This document shows positions 34,054 to 44,103 of a DNA stretch of 64,000 bases, one piece after another. Below the pieces are notes generated by a model. That model worked only from the letters and a program-made list of their open reading frames with translations, made no database searches and was not told the DNA's origin. Source of the stretch: Magicicada septendecula (Eukaryota > Arthropoda > Insecta > Hemiptera > Cicadidae); assembly GCA_034769895.1 (NCBI GenBank), contig CM068375.1, forward strand, positions 256,287,542 to 256,351,541, read 5' to 3'. The position numbers and the translations under genes were made by a program. Positions within the stretch are counted from its first letter, which is position 1; every line of letters starts with the position of its first letter.

Positions 34054-34513
34054 TGTAACGGGGCAAAAGTGGTGAGCCATATTTTATAACCGTGTACTAA
34101 AAAATTATTAATAAACACCCTATGGCTTAGTCGGTACCAGTTAATGGCAGGTACGGTTGGAATTGTAACAAAGGACGAAGCGGTCATTGGAGAAGTGCGT
34201 AGTTTGAGACACAAAATTCCCCACGTGTAGTAATGTGAACGACTTTCAGACTTCCATATTCTGGAACATTCGATTCGATCAACCAATCATAGAACGAGTT
34301 GGAAGTCGACATCCGTTTTAACGGCAACATGGTCGACGCCCAAGGCGGTGCATAATATACAGTCGCGAGCGAAGCTCGGCCCCAGTTCGAAACAATTCAT
34401 CAACGAGTTCAGCAACACACTTCAAACAGTACAGAGCAGTGAAATAAGTGTCGGGAGGCCTGTGCGTGTAAGTATGTGCGGCCTGCCCCAAAGTTATGTA
34501 AAAGAAGAATAGG

Positions 34514-34580
<67 letters not shown>

Positions 34581-35264
34581 CTTAAAAAATGAATTCTTGA
34601 AGGCAAATGATTAAAACAGTGTTTAGCGGTGACAAAAGTGAAAGTGAGTTAAGAAAGATGGTGGGACTCTGTGAATAGCACGTGCAGGTACCATAGAAAA
34701 ACAATCATTTTGATTCAAAGTAAAGTAACACAATAATACCAGAGCTCAGTAAATTAAACGGGGGGGGGGGTGATCAGAATTGTAAAGAGCGTGAGTGTGT
34801 GTGTGTGTGTGTGGGAAGAATAAAAAAATATTAAAAGGAAAAGTACTGGTTTGTAGATATAGAATAGTAGAGGGAGAGTTTATATAATAAGAAACTAATT
34901 GAAATATCAAATGGAAAGAAAGAGAAAGAAGGAATGTATTTTAAATTTGATTAAAATAAACGCGTTTGTTTGAATAACATAAATACGTGTTAGATAACTT
35001 ATTTTTCCGTTAACCATTTCTGTGCTAAAAACTCGTCTAACGACCCTGTGAATTTTCTGAATTAAGGGAGGTCAGTTAGCAAAATTATTTAAGTGTTTTT
35101 TAAAGGGAAAGAGTGTTAAGGTTTATATATTTTCCCGAGATAATATATTGGCGGCCCTGAAATCTTCTAGTATTGAAAAAAGTAAGTTGCGAAGAAAAGA
35201 TCGCAAAGGTAGGTAATATCCTGGTATTTTTATATTGTAGTAAGATTGTTTTTATTACTTTACA
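34054..35264 (+). repeat. Solo LTR of the TGTAAC family
   Basis: It starts TGTAACGGGGCAAAAG, ends ACTTTACA, and is flanked by AACA (34050-34053 and 35265-35268). It contains a (GA)n run (34517-34577), a GT run near 34795, AAGTACTGGTTTG near 34841, and CTGTGCTAAAAACTCGTCTA near 35020, all seen in sister LTRs. Confidence 0.87.
34517..34577. repeat. (GA)n microsatellite within the solo LTR
   Basis: About 30 GA units. The opposite-strand ORF (34409-34606) is a Ser/Leu artefact of it. Confidence 0.95.
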
Positions 35265-35578
35265 AACATTTTCAGTGAAAGGGTACAAATTATTGTACAA
35301 TTTTGTTAGTGTTTTCTTATGATGTAAATACTTACATGTTAAGAGTTACATGAGCAGTACCACTCAGTTGTATGTATGAAAATAACATGACATTAATTAC
35401 CAAAAAGAGCTTTACTTTACCTATAATTAGAAGCGTGTTTATGTTATTTAATGAATAAGCGTTGTACACAATCAATATAAAATATCAGAGAAGTAAGCAA
35501 GGATGAAACATTTGTACTATAGGAAAAGTAATTATCTAAAATAATAATCGTGAATTGTAAACGTGCAAAACAATGTAT

Positions 35579-36704
35579 TGTTACGACATTACAGAACAAT
35601 CTACTTGTTTATCAAATGTTCCAGAGGTATTGTAACACTTCACTTTTAATCGTTAATGAATTGTCACACGAATTTATAAAATTACGACTTTGCTTACCTT
35701 AAATTCTCCTCCAGGGTTCTATAGACGAAACTGTTGCAGAAATGATTATTTGGGTTTGAATGACGAAATAGCTACGCTAACACAGATTTCTGCTTTTAAC
35801 CAATAATTCTCTTTTATTCCCAATTACTCTTTTACTTTCTTTAAATTAACAAATACTTTCTTTTAGTAGACAGAAAAAATCTTTCCCTTCATCTCCATTC
35901 ACAATTTTAATAAAAGACAATAAAAACCGATATTTAGGCACTATGTATAAACTATTATAAGAATGACTTAAAATAGCGTTATCTTAGGCAAGCAGTACTT
36001 TGTTCACTCTCTCTCTCTCTCTCATTCTTTACACCCCCCTTAAATTAGAGACCTCATATTAATTGATTGAGGTTGATAGTTTATTTAGGTTGAAATATAA
36101 TTCAGAATAAAAGATAAAATGATTTTACAGTTGAAAGTCAGTCGATACTTAATGATTGATGATCTCCGCTGTGCTGCACCATCACTGTGGATTCACTCTT
36201 TTCGGTTAACACGCCGTAAATTGGTTTTAAACTGTTTAACTTGATACGGTTGTTGATTGATTCAGATTGTGTACTTCACTGTCATTTCAACTCACTTTAA
36301 AATAATATTTTTTGTCGGCCAACTGTAAATTGCTCACGAGCACTTTTTACTTGACCACGTGGTACTGTAGTTTCTAGTCGACTGGGCCCCCAAAACTGGC
36401 GTTAGGGTGGGCATTATTTTGCACGTGACCACAAATTCGAGCTCTGATTGGTTGAAGTGTCCAGTCGCTCAGCCCGGGAATTCTTATACTTTTTACCACC
36501 TGGTGATATTGGCGTGTTCCGTGATTCATGGACAGCACAAGCTGTAGGTGGTTGCGTAACGCGTCTAGCCAGACTGACTCCAGACTGGTGTTTCACAATA
36601 ACAGGGTATTCACTTTGGTTAAAAACGAGGTTCCCCAAAGGGTGAACACTGGGTTGTATTAACATTTATTAAAATTATTTATCCCCCTAATCTGTCCCGT
36701 TACA
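35579..36704 (-). repeat. Solo LTR of the TGTAAC family, reverse orientation
   Basis: On the - strand it starts TGTAACGGGACAGATTAG (from 36704) and ends GTCGTAACA, flanked by GTAT (35575-35578 and 36705-36708). It has a GA run (36005-36022 on the + strand as CT), AAGTACTGCTTGCC, and GTGTTAGCGTAGCTATTTCG, which matches the LTR at 26153-27308. Confidence 0.87.
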
Positions 36705-36708
36705 GTAT

Positions 36709-38111
36709 CCAGCTGTAATGTTGTGTAGCTCTCATAAAACCCAATGATGCAAATTAAATCTGGGACGAGGATTATAATCAAACTAATTTTTATCTCTTCT
36801 GATGTAGGCCCTTTGTAGGCTTTAATAAGTCATGTTATGTGGATTGTAAACAGGTCCTGAGTGACTACTGCAAATAACACTGATCCAGTCATTTGTCACT
36901 TCAGGTGTTATTCCCCCATCTCTTGTTTTTATTTTAATTTATTTAGCACCTCGTAACAGAGTTAACAGTATAATTACAGAGTTGTCAGGTATTTACAGGA
37001 TATGTCCTGAAACACACTGGAGTTTCAACTGCATATCCCATTCAACTGAACTAATATGGGTTTTATAGTGATTCAATAACATTATGTTGGAAATTAAAAA
37101 TTGATGAGTTTTGTTTCAGAATCAATTGCATTTTTTTTTTTTTTGATATGTATTCTACACTTAGATAGTTCCATCACTCACCCCTAGTAGCCTTAAAAGT
37201 ATTTATTCCTTTGTTGCTCTTTTCAAAGCCTTAACTTGATATTTCCTTTATATAAAGGCATCAATCACTAACTGTAAAACTGTTTTGTTACCTTGAGTTC
37301 ACTCCCCTAATGAGTACAACATTTCAGCATAGCATTTAAAAAAAAAAATTAATATTTTTAACCTTGCATTTAGCTCATTTGGTACAAATTCCAATTCTGC
37401 AGCTGTTTCCATTCTTTTCAGCATATAAAATTACTTCCTGTTTCATTCCTATGTCATAATGTATCTTTATTGAGGATATTTTAATACACTTTTGTACAAC
37501 AGAAGACAATAAAGGTAATTTATTTAAAAAACTGTAGAGTACTTTTACAGTAACTTTAAATACTACATGTGTCGAACGCTATAAATTAACAGCTACTGTA
37601 AAGAACTGTTTGATTCTTGCAGTCTATTATTGGTATATTATTCGTTCAAAGTGATAAGAAAGAGACTGCAATTTTATAATACACTGTTTTTTTTTTATGA
37701 AGTCAATAATGAGAAAAATATTTCTCCTAGACTGATGAAATATAATGTATAACACAGCCAAGTTGTTATGTAATATATCTCTTGTTGTAGAGCTGAAAGA
37801 CATAGATCTGAACAGCATTGCAGGTGGTACGAGATATGAGATATTAAAGCACCACATCATACAAGTGCTGCTAGTGGTTTCAGGAGAATGGCATTGTTGC
37901 ACATGCACATTGAAGTTAGCCTCCAATGTGCATTTACAAAACCAATTCATGTTAAAAATTAAATTGTCACAATTCAACCAATACTGAGCAATATATAACA
38001 TAGAAATTATATATAATCTTCTTCCTTGTGAAAACAGGCAGCATTTTTGAGATTGAGACAATAAATTTTTTGAATATACACTTTCCTAACTTTACAAAAA
38101 TTGTTCCAATG
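36709..38111. other. Intergenic stretch without supported gene
   Basis: AT-rich. The two overlapping ORFs near 37627-38061 have no recognised motif. Nothing else is seen. Confidence 0.45.
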
Positions 38112-38261
38112 TACGATGGTTATTCAGAATGTAAGTTCCGTTTTTAAATATTGCCACGGTATTGATACCATCATGTTGTTGCATATGCATGGCCAGTTTG
38201 TTGATTCGTTGGCAAGCTAACAATGCCATTTGTAAACCAACTGTGCACTGAGTAAGCTTCG

Positions 38262-38748
38262 TTGGACATGTTTATAATGCTGAAGAAATTCGAGATGCCT
38301 GCCACGTGTGAAAGTACGTATGTGATTTGGTTCTTTAATGTGAAAGACATTAAAACGATTGAAATTCACTATCAGATTTTCGATATTAATGTAGAAGAAG
38401 CACTGAGCGATTCAATGGTACCAAGATGGATACGACTTTTTTGTTTAGTCCAATCCAAAGTAAGCGATGTAGGATGCTTACCCAGGACATTGAGATGAAT
38501 CATGTCACTACACACACACACTGCCGCTTCAAAGCAACATCTCCTCACAAAGTTTGGCTGGCAACAATTTGATATCCCCCCTTACAACCTAAACCTCATG
38601 CCAAGCGAATATCACTTTTTCAAGCATGGGAAACAGATGTCAAACAAGCTGTTAATACATGGTTGAAGTCACAGGTGGGAAGTTTCTTATGACGAAGGTA
38701 TATAACACCTAGTGCCTCGCTATGAAGTGTTTCAAAAATGACAAAAAC
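38262..38748 (+). pseudogene. mariner transposase remnant
   Basis: MPATCESTYVIWFFNVKDIK then TIEIHYQIFDINVEEALSDS and MVPRWIRLFC are the N-terminal helix-turn-helix region of mariner transposases (family W..R..G). From about 38520 the downstream part resumes with TAASKQHLLTKFGWQQFDIP then PYNLNLMPSEYHFF, the final catalytic Asp block being PYSPDLAP-DYH in the family. The end is split by Tigger, with YIEK and a stop at 40656-40672, matching the usual YVEK end. The central catalytic part is deleted. Confidence 0.85.
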
Positions 38749-39029
38749 TACCGGTTTGGCCCGAATATAAGACGGCCTCACATATAAGACAACCCTAGAT
38801 TTTTGAAGGTGTTTTATACGAAAAAAAAGAGCCTGCATATAAGATGACACTGAATTTTTTGAGGTGTTGTATGAGAAGGACAATTAAATGGTCTAAATCT
38901 CATCATACGTTGAAGTCACTCTAAGTGAATATGGCTATTTTACATTAAAGGTAAAATTACCTTTAAAGTACCTGAAAGTGTTAATGTACCTTACTGTTTT
39001 TAGTTCCACTCATCATCCTAATTTTCTAC

Positions 39030-39800
39030 TTCTCCAAGTTCATCTTCAGAAATGGTAGTGGAATCAGATTCATAACTGGAGTAGTCTTTCCACAAAATGT
39101 CATCCTCACGCCCATCCATGTTATTAGAAACACAACATTTTTTAAACCCCTTTACAATGGGTTCACTTTTGATTTTTCCTCAGGCTGTGATTATTCACTG
39201 GGCCAATAACTGTTTCTTCAACTTGCCTGTTGAAGTCAATGCATGGTTTCCATTAATTAACCCATCACTATAGTTCTTCCATAAGTAGTCCTTAAATGGT
39301 TTATTAACAACATCTAAAATTTGAAGCTGTGAAGTTATTCCCCCAGGGATTATAACAAGATCAGTGTTCATTTCTGCAACCAGCTTCTTTATTTTATCGC
39401 TTGTGTGACCATGAAGGAACTACCTCTCTGCCCTAGTAAAGCGCCTGGCTGACATCCCCAAACAACCATATGCCAATCTGCCATAAGTTCTTCAGTCATC
39501 CATCCCTTTTCCTGTGTTGTAAAACAATCCCAGCTGGTAATTGTTCCCGTGAAAGCATTTTTCTCTTCGAAATAACATACGGCAGAAGTTTTCTTGTATT
39601 GGCAGTTACTCCTAGCATCACAGTAATGCTACACCATTTCTGTACACAGTAACATTTGACGGCATACCGAAAAACACTGGTGTTTGGTCAGCATTAGCCA
39701 TTTGGCCAAGCAGGTAATTGTGGGTTCAGTTTTATAATTTATCGCTGATAAGCAATCAATTTGTCAATATAATCTGCAGGTAGGCGTTGCGACGTCGTAA
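39030..39800 (-). pseudogene. Tigger/pogo DDE_1 transposase remnant
   Basis: Read on the - strand: QRLPADYIDKLIAYQR, then ANADQTPVFFGMPSNVTV (family NMDETPV.FDMP...T, first catalytic Asp), further on HTSDKIKKLVAEMNTDLVII then PGGITSQLQ-LDV-NKPFKDYLW (family VIPGG.TS.LQPLDV..NKPFK), and a C-terminal IKSEPIVKGFKKCCVSNNMD. The N-terminal DNA-binding half is absent and stops and frame changes are present. In the active state it would cut at TA target sites. Confidence 0.87.
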
Positions 39801-39857
39801 ACACAGACCCAAAACCCCCATCATGCGTTTACACCAGCCCAAGTTTGCTAAACAAAT

Positions 39858-40393
39858 GGGCCGTTTTATGCACTGTCATATGATAAATTTATTGTTCTGT
39901 ACTCAAAAACATATCGCGGTTTCCTAGGAAACGCATCCGATAAAATATCGGACGAGTCGTTTAGATACATGGGCCATAATTGAGTCATTTATGCACTCGC
40001 CCACGAGTTTTTTATCGTTTGATTTTCAGACATCAGTGCTGCCAACCTTCCTGCCTAGCGTCGGCGAGGCCAGTTATGCTAAGTAATCAGTGGTATTCAT
40101 GGCGTGATGTGATTTTATTAATTTGTTTTGTAAATATGGAAGACGTTAATACACAAAGGCTCACTGACGAAATTCAGAACAGGAGAGCACTATGGGATCC
40201 CGCTTCCGAAGCTTATAAAAACGAACCGATATGCAGCATACAACACGCATGGATTCATTTTCAGTACTGATGATGACAACACTGAAAGAGTTTGTTCACA
40301 CCCACTTTCGATAATTTTGATGCACGATAAAATCGGAGTCAACTCGGATGCAAAACTTATCGTACGATTTGAATCGGATGCATAAAAGGGGCC
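39858..40393 (+). mobile_element. Small element with GGGCC inverted ends carrying a MADF exon
   Basis: The left end GGGCCGTTTTATGCA and the right end (reverse complement) GGCCCCTTTTATGCA are imperfect inverted repeats, and the internal sequence shows no relation to Tigger. GGGCC ends and a MADF-type gene fit a Harbinger-like non-autonomous element. A clear 3-bp target duplication was not found, so the borders are approximate. Confidence 0.5.
40136..40270 (+). pseudogene. MADF-domain N-terminal fragment
   Basis: The 44-residue reading MEDVNTQRLTDEIQNRRALW DPASEAYKN... has the start of a MADF domain (family RLI..V..RP.LWD.....YKN). Only the first helix is present, then a stop. It may be exon 1 of the Harbinger accessory protein carried by the nested element. 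As a separate host gene it would need downstream exons, which I did not find. Confidence 0.55.
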
Positions 40394-40769
40394 TTAAAAT
40401 GAACTAACGTCTGTTACACAATACGGTACTTCAGCACAGTGGTGAAAGTGTGCTTGGGATTTTCACCTTGAGCTCATTATAAAATACGCGTGTTGATACA
40501 TGGTACGCATGTGGCAAGCTGGCGAATGTTGCAAAATACGCTAGGCACTTAACACGAAATTTTTAAATGTTACGTTGCGCATATAAGACGATTATGGTTT
40601 TTGGGAGGGCATTTTAAGGAAAAAATCATCGTCTTATATTCGGGCCAATACGGTATATAGAAAAGTAGTTTAAGGTGTGTACTTCAAACAGCAATAAAAA
40701 TGTTTTGTAAATATATTATTAGTTTTCTTTAATACCTTATCGGAACTTACTTTCTGAATAGCCCTCGTA

Positions 40770-41832
40770 TATTCAAATTACATCAATAAATTGAAGCTTA
40801 GGTTTTTGTACACTATGTGGTCTAACAAAGCTTACAAAAGGTTTATTAAAATCTAACTTATCAAAAAGATTTCCAACACACTCTGTAACATGGCTTTGAG
40901 CTTAGGCCACAACCTACTTATACCTGAGAAACGTGTTAAGCAGACCCTTCTTTACACGTGTATCATTGCTTGTGGTGATCACTGTTTCTATGCCCATTAA
41001 GCCACATTTCTGCACTTTCTATAATCTTCTGCTTATGCTTCAATCCTTAAAATGTATTTGAAAAATATATAAGTATTAATCGTACTGGGTAGTATGAAGC
41101 ATATGAAATGTTTTAATTACGTTACAATACTGACTGCACAATTACAGACTTTGGTAATGGAGAGAATGGCAGATATGTGAATGATATTACTATAAATAGG
41201 TGTCCACCTCTGCCAACAAGTTCTTCATCATCTCTTTCAGAATCATCCTAGTGAAAACCTTTTAGTGTTAGACATTACACTGAAGAACAGTGCCAGGTCA
41301 CGCTTCTCAGTCTACTGAGAGAGCTAAATTGTACTCCTAGACTAAAAAATAGCTTCATACGAATTCGCACAATTATCCACTCCATTAACATATTTAATGC
41401 AGAAATGTTGCAAAAAAAAAATAACAGTTTTAATGGCCACCCAACGTTTCCCAATAGGGAAAGGAAATATATAAAACTTTAATAGCTAAACAAAATGGGT
41501 TAATCATATCCATGTTTTGATAGATTTATGCAGTTCTGTAGTTAGCTGTAAAAATAAAATAGCATAAAAGTTACAGATGCTTCCTTAAGTACTAAAGAAC
41601 ATCACTCTTCCTTTTTCTTCTTTCTTTTATGTTCTCTCTGAATCTCCATTACCTGCTACTTATTTCCATCCATTTCTACTACTGTCACACATATTTATTA
41701 CAGTAGATAATTACATATAAAAATATACAAAAGTAAGAAAAGCCACAATCAATTGTATAAGGGAATACTGCATAAAGGGAAAAATGGGAAAAGTTTAATG
41801 GAAGAATTAACAATAACCATAAAATTTGACTT
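40770..41832. other. Downstream flank of SUGP1
   Basis: AT-rich, no gene supported. Confidence 0.45.
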
Positions 41833-41838
41833 TTTATT
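41833..41838 (-). terminator. Poly(A) signal of SUGP1
   Basis: AATAAA on the - strand, 67 bases after the SUGP1 stop codon. A short 3' UTR would end some 15-25 bases further left. Confidence 0.6.
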
Positions 41839-41904
41839 ACTTACACAATTCGATGTAAATTTACAACAGATTTGAATACATATTTGCATTAAAGTTGCCC
41901 AACT

Positions 41905-41931
41905 TCAATAGTAGGGCCTCCTTGGATTGTT
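41905..41931 (-). CDS. SUGP1: SUGP1 last coding exon (9 codons)
   Basis: On the - strand a strong acceptor (TTTTTTGTTTCAG) precedes AACAATCCAAGGAGG and the exon reads NNPRRPYY then stop. This is the known end of SUGP1 (RFRPNPLNNPRRPYY). The preceding coding exon, at 59738-59867, ends exactly with RFRPNPL and a GTAAGT donor in phase 0, so the two join without a gap in the protein. The exon is only 27 coding bases and lies 17.8 kb from its partner. The 3' UTR follows directly. Confidence 0.9.
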   Translation of the reverse strand, partial: NNPRRPYY

Positions 41932-42806
41932 CTGAAACAAAAAATAAAACACTAATTAGCAAAACACAATTTGTTTTTAATGTCCCAATGACTTGTGCCC
42001 AAACACATATTTATAATTTTGGGTCGAATTATTCAGTTCAATCCAAGAATCGTCATGAGCTTCATGTTTAGCTGTGAAACTAATTCACAACACATGAAAC
42101 TGCCAAGTTCATTTTGTCATATTAAAATTCTTCATGATATTCCAGTTTATAATAAATTATTTTTTAAGGTTACGTAAGTACATTAATGTGTGTAGTCACA
42201 ACCAAATAATATGAACAGACTACGTGTTTCAATCCCCAATTTAGTCAACTAAGCAACTTTTCAAAAACGTTTGTTGCCAATTTCTTTTTTTCAACATGTC
42301 TTATTATTATTGATATAGTTTTCCATTACAATCAAATTTACAAAATGTCTAAGTCAAAAGTAATAAAGAAAAATAATAAAAACAAATTATCATCTGTCTA
42401 AATTAAAACAGAATATGTTATGAAATAAGCACTTGTCTCACATAGCAACGCATTAAATGTGCAAAATGTTTAATCCTTGAGGTGTATTATAAATATGAAC
42501 ACAACAGTCAAATATATCATACTTCTTGTGTCATCAATTTATGAAAGGAATACTGTAATCAGTATACTGTAACGAAGAGTGATAGTATCAGCATGAAAAT
42601 GTGAAATACTACCTAGAACAATGCTCTAATCACTAAACATTTTATATCCTTGTTTTTTAATGCTTGTGTTGATAAAAAACGATGCAGAACTAGTTTCATA
42701 CTTGTTCTATACAACAAAGGAATCAAGGAAAGTATATTATTTCTGAGGGTCATAAAAGAGGAGACTCAGTAACTGGACTGAGCATATTCTGAAAGCAGAC
42801 AGACTA

Positions 42807-42814
42807 CTATTAAC
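42807..42814. repeat. 8-bp target duplication of hAT-3, left
   Basis: CTATTAAC, repeated at 58872-58879 (the match extends two bases further left as TA). Confidence 0.88.
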
Positions 42815-43129
42815 TAGAGGTGTCGATCAATTAAAAATTTTGATCGGTTAACCGAATGCCTTTAATCGATTAATCAAATTTCAATCGGGTTCACACAGTA
42901 TAAGTTCGGGAAAAACACATTTTTATTTTTTAAACTTTTATAATTCCATATGCTATAAACTATAAAGAAGACATATTTTTTATTTTTTATGTTTTAAATT
43001 TTAATTGTATTGGGCATGCAAGTAATAAAAAATTCAAAAAAAGTTAAGTTTTTAATTTTTAATATATTTCAATATTGATGATTTAATGATACAAAAGTTT
43101 GAAACTGTGAAGTTGACAGTTACTCACAG

Positions 43130-43675
43130 TCACACCTCATTGCTCCAGGACTTCAGACATGTCAGTACGTTGACATGTTCAGAACTAAGGGCCGCCCTTC
43201 TCTTAGTAACAACATTTCCAGCATCACTGAACACTCGCTCACAGGGAACTGAAGTAGCTGGAATGCAAAGCAATTTTTTCGCTATGCATGTGAGATGTGG
43301 AAGCTGGACTGAATGTATTTTGCATTGCAGAGGGTCTGCGAAGTCATCTTCTAGTTCCACCAACGACTTGTAGACTGCAATCTCCATCACAAGTGGTGCC
43401 GAACTCGAAACCGAAATGGCATGACCAGAATCCTGTTCGTCTTCGTCGGTTTCAAAATTCAGTTTCCTCTTCTTGCTGCATGGTTCTACTGGAACTTGTA
43501 CTCCGTCCACGTCTCTCTCCGAAATTCTTTTCCACACGGATTCCCGTTCCTTTTTTTCAATACATCTAAGATATTTAAATCTAGGATCGAGAGCAGTAGC
43601 TTCCTGGTATGTCTTCAAATTACACCAATTATTTATCCTAGCCATTAAATCTTCTACAAGGCCATTAAATCCCAT
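43130..43675 (-). pseudogene. hAT-3 transposase, C-terminal part with dimerisation domain
   Basis: 181 residues with ATALDPRFKYL (family LDPRFK), an acidic linker and LCIPATSVPCERVFSDAGNV then VTKRRAALSSEHVNVLTCLK, the hAT dimerisation domain in the ZBED-type form. It ends with a natural stop. The N-terminal portion continues rightward at 43827-44099 after a stretch with stops (43690-43820). Confidence 0.9.
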
Positions 43676-43826
43676 TAAGCCATAAAATTAACCCATAGCC
43701 ATTAAATCTAGCTATGTACCCAGGATCGACATCGGAGCAACGTAAAGATAATTTCAAGTGTGTTACTGCTGGCAATACAACACTACCCTGTCACATATTT
43801 GCTACCACAAAGGAGGTCTGATATTT

Positions 43827-44099
43827 CTAAACATGGCTTAAGACACACACAATCATTTTTTCTATCATCTCCCATTCAATTGTTGTTAGAGGTCTGATAT
43901 TAGAAGAGTGGGTCAATAGGACGTCTATAATACCCATTTTAGCTTTCATAAGACTCTTGAACATGAAATATGTGCTATTCCATCGAGTAACTATGTCCTG
44001 TTTTAATTTACATGCATCAAGGCCTTGTTCTTTAAGTTTTTTATCAAGCTGATTTTCTAGATAAGGGCTGTGTTTAAAATGTCCCACTATTTTCCTGCA
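43827..44099 (-). pseudogene. hAT-3 transposase, central part
   Basis: The reading has CRKIVGHFKHSPYLENQL and DIVTRWNSTYFMFKSLM, the TRWNS block of BED-type hATs, then IRPLTTIEWEMIE. At 44100 the LTR element begins, with the CTTT target duplication at 44100-44103. The upstream part continues at 57320. Confidence 0.88.
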
Positions 44100-44103
44100 C
44101 TTT

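Larger units (their letters stand above)
38751..40654 (-). mobile_element. Tigger/pogo-type transposon nested at the end of mariner
   Basis: The left end CCGGTTTGGCCCGAATATAA and the right end (reverse complement) CCGTATTGGCCCGAATATAA are inverted repeats, flanked by TA (38749-38750 and 40655-40656). The ATATAAGAC motif recurs at 38781 and 38832 as subterminal repeats. A degenerate DDE_1 transposase lies on the - strand and a further small element is nested at 39858-40393. Confidence 0.88.
38114..40767 (+). mobile_element. mariner transposon, interrupted by a Tigger element
   Basis: The left end CGATGGTTATTCAGAATG and the right end reading (reverse complement) CGAGGGCTATTCAGAAAG are inverted repeats, each next to TA (38112-38113 and 40768-40769). 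The transposase remnant reads left to right with an internal gap. Excluding the Tigger element (38751-40654) about 750 bp remain, so more than a third of a 1.3-kb mariner is missing. Confidence 0.88.

Noticed and set aside
34517-34577. (GA)n run as a regulatory GAGA element
   Set aside because: It is a plain microsatellite at a position where sister LTRs have GT or GA runs; no independent sign of function.
37627-38061. Overlapping ORFs on both strands as a possible host gene
   Set aside because: No recognisable motif, no splice-linked neighbours, and composition like the flanks.
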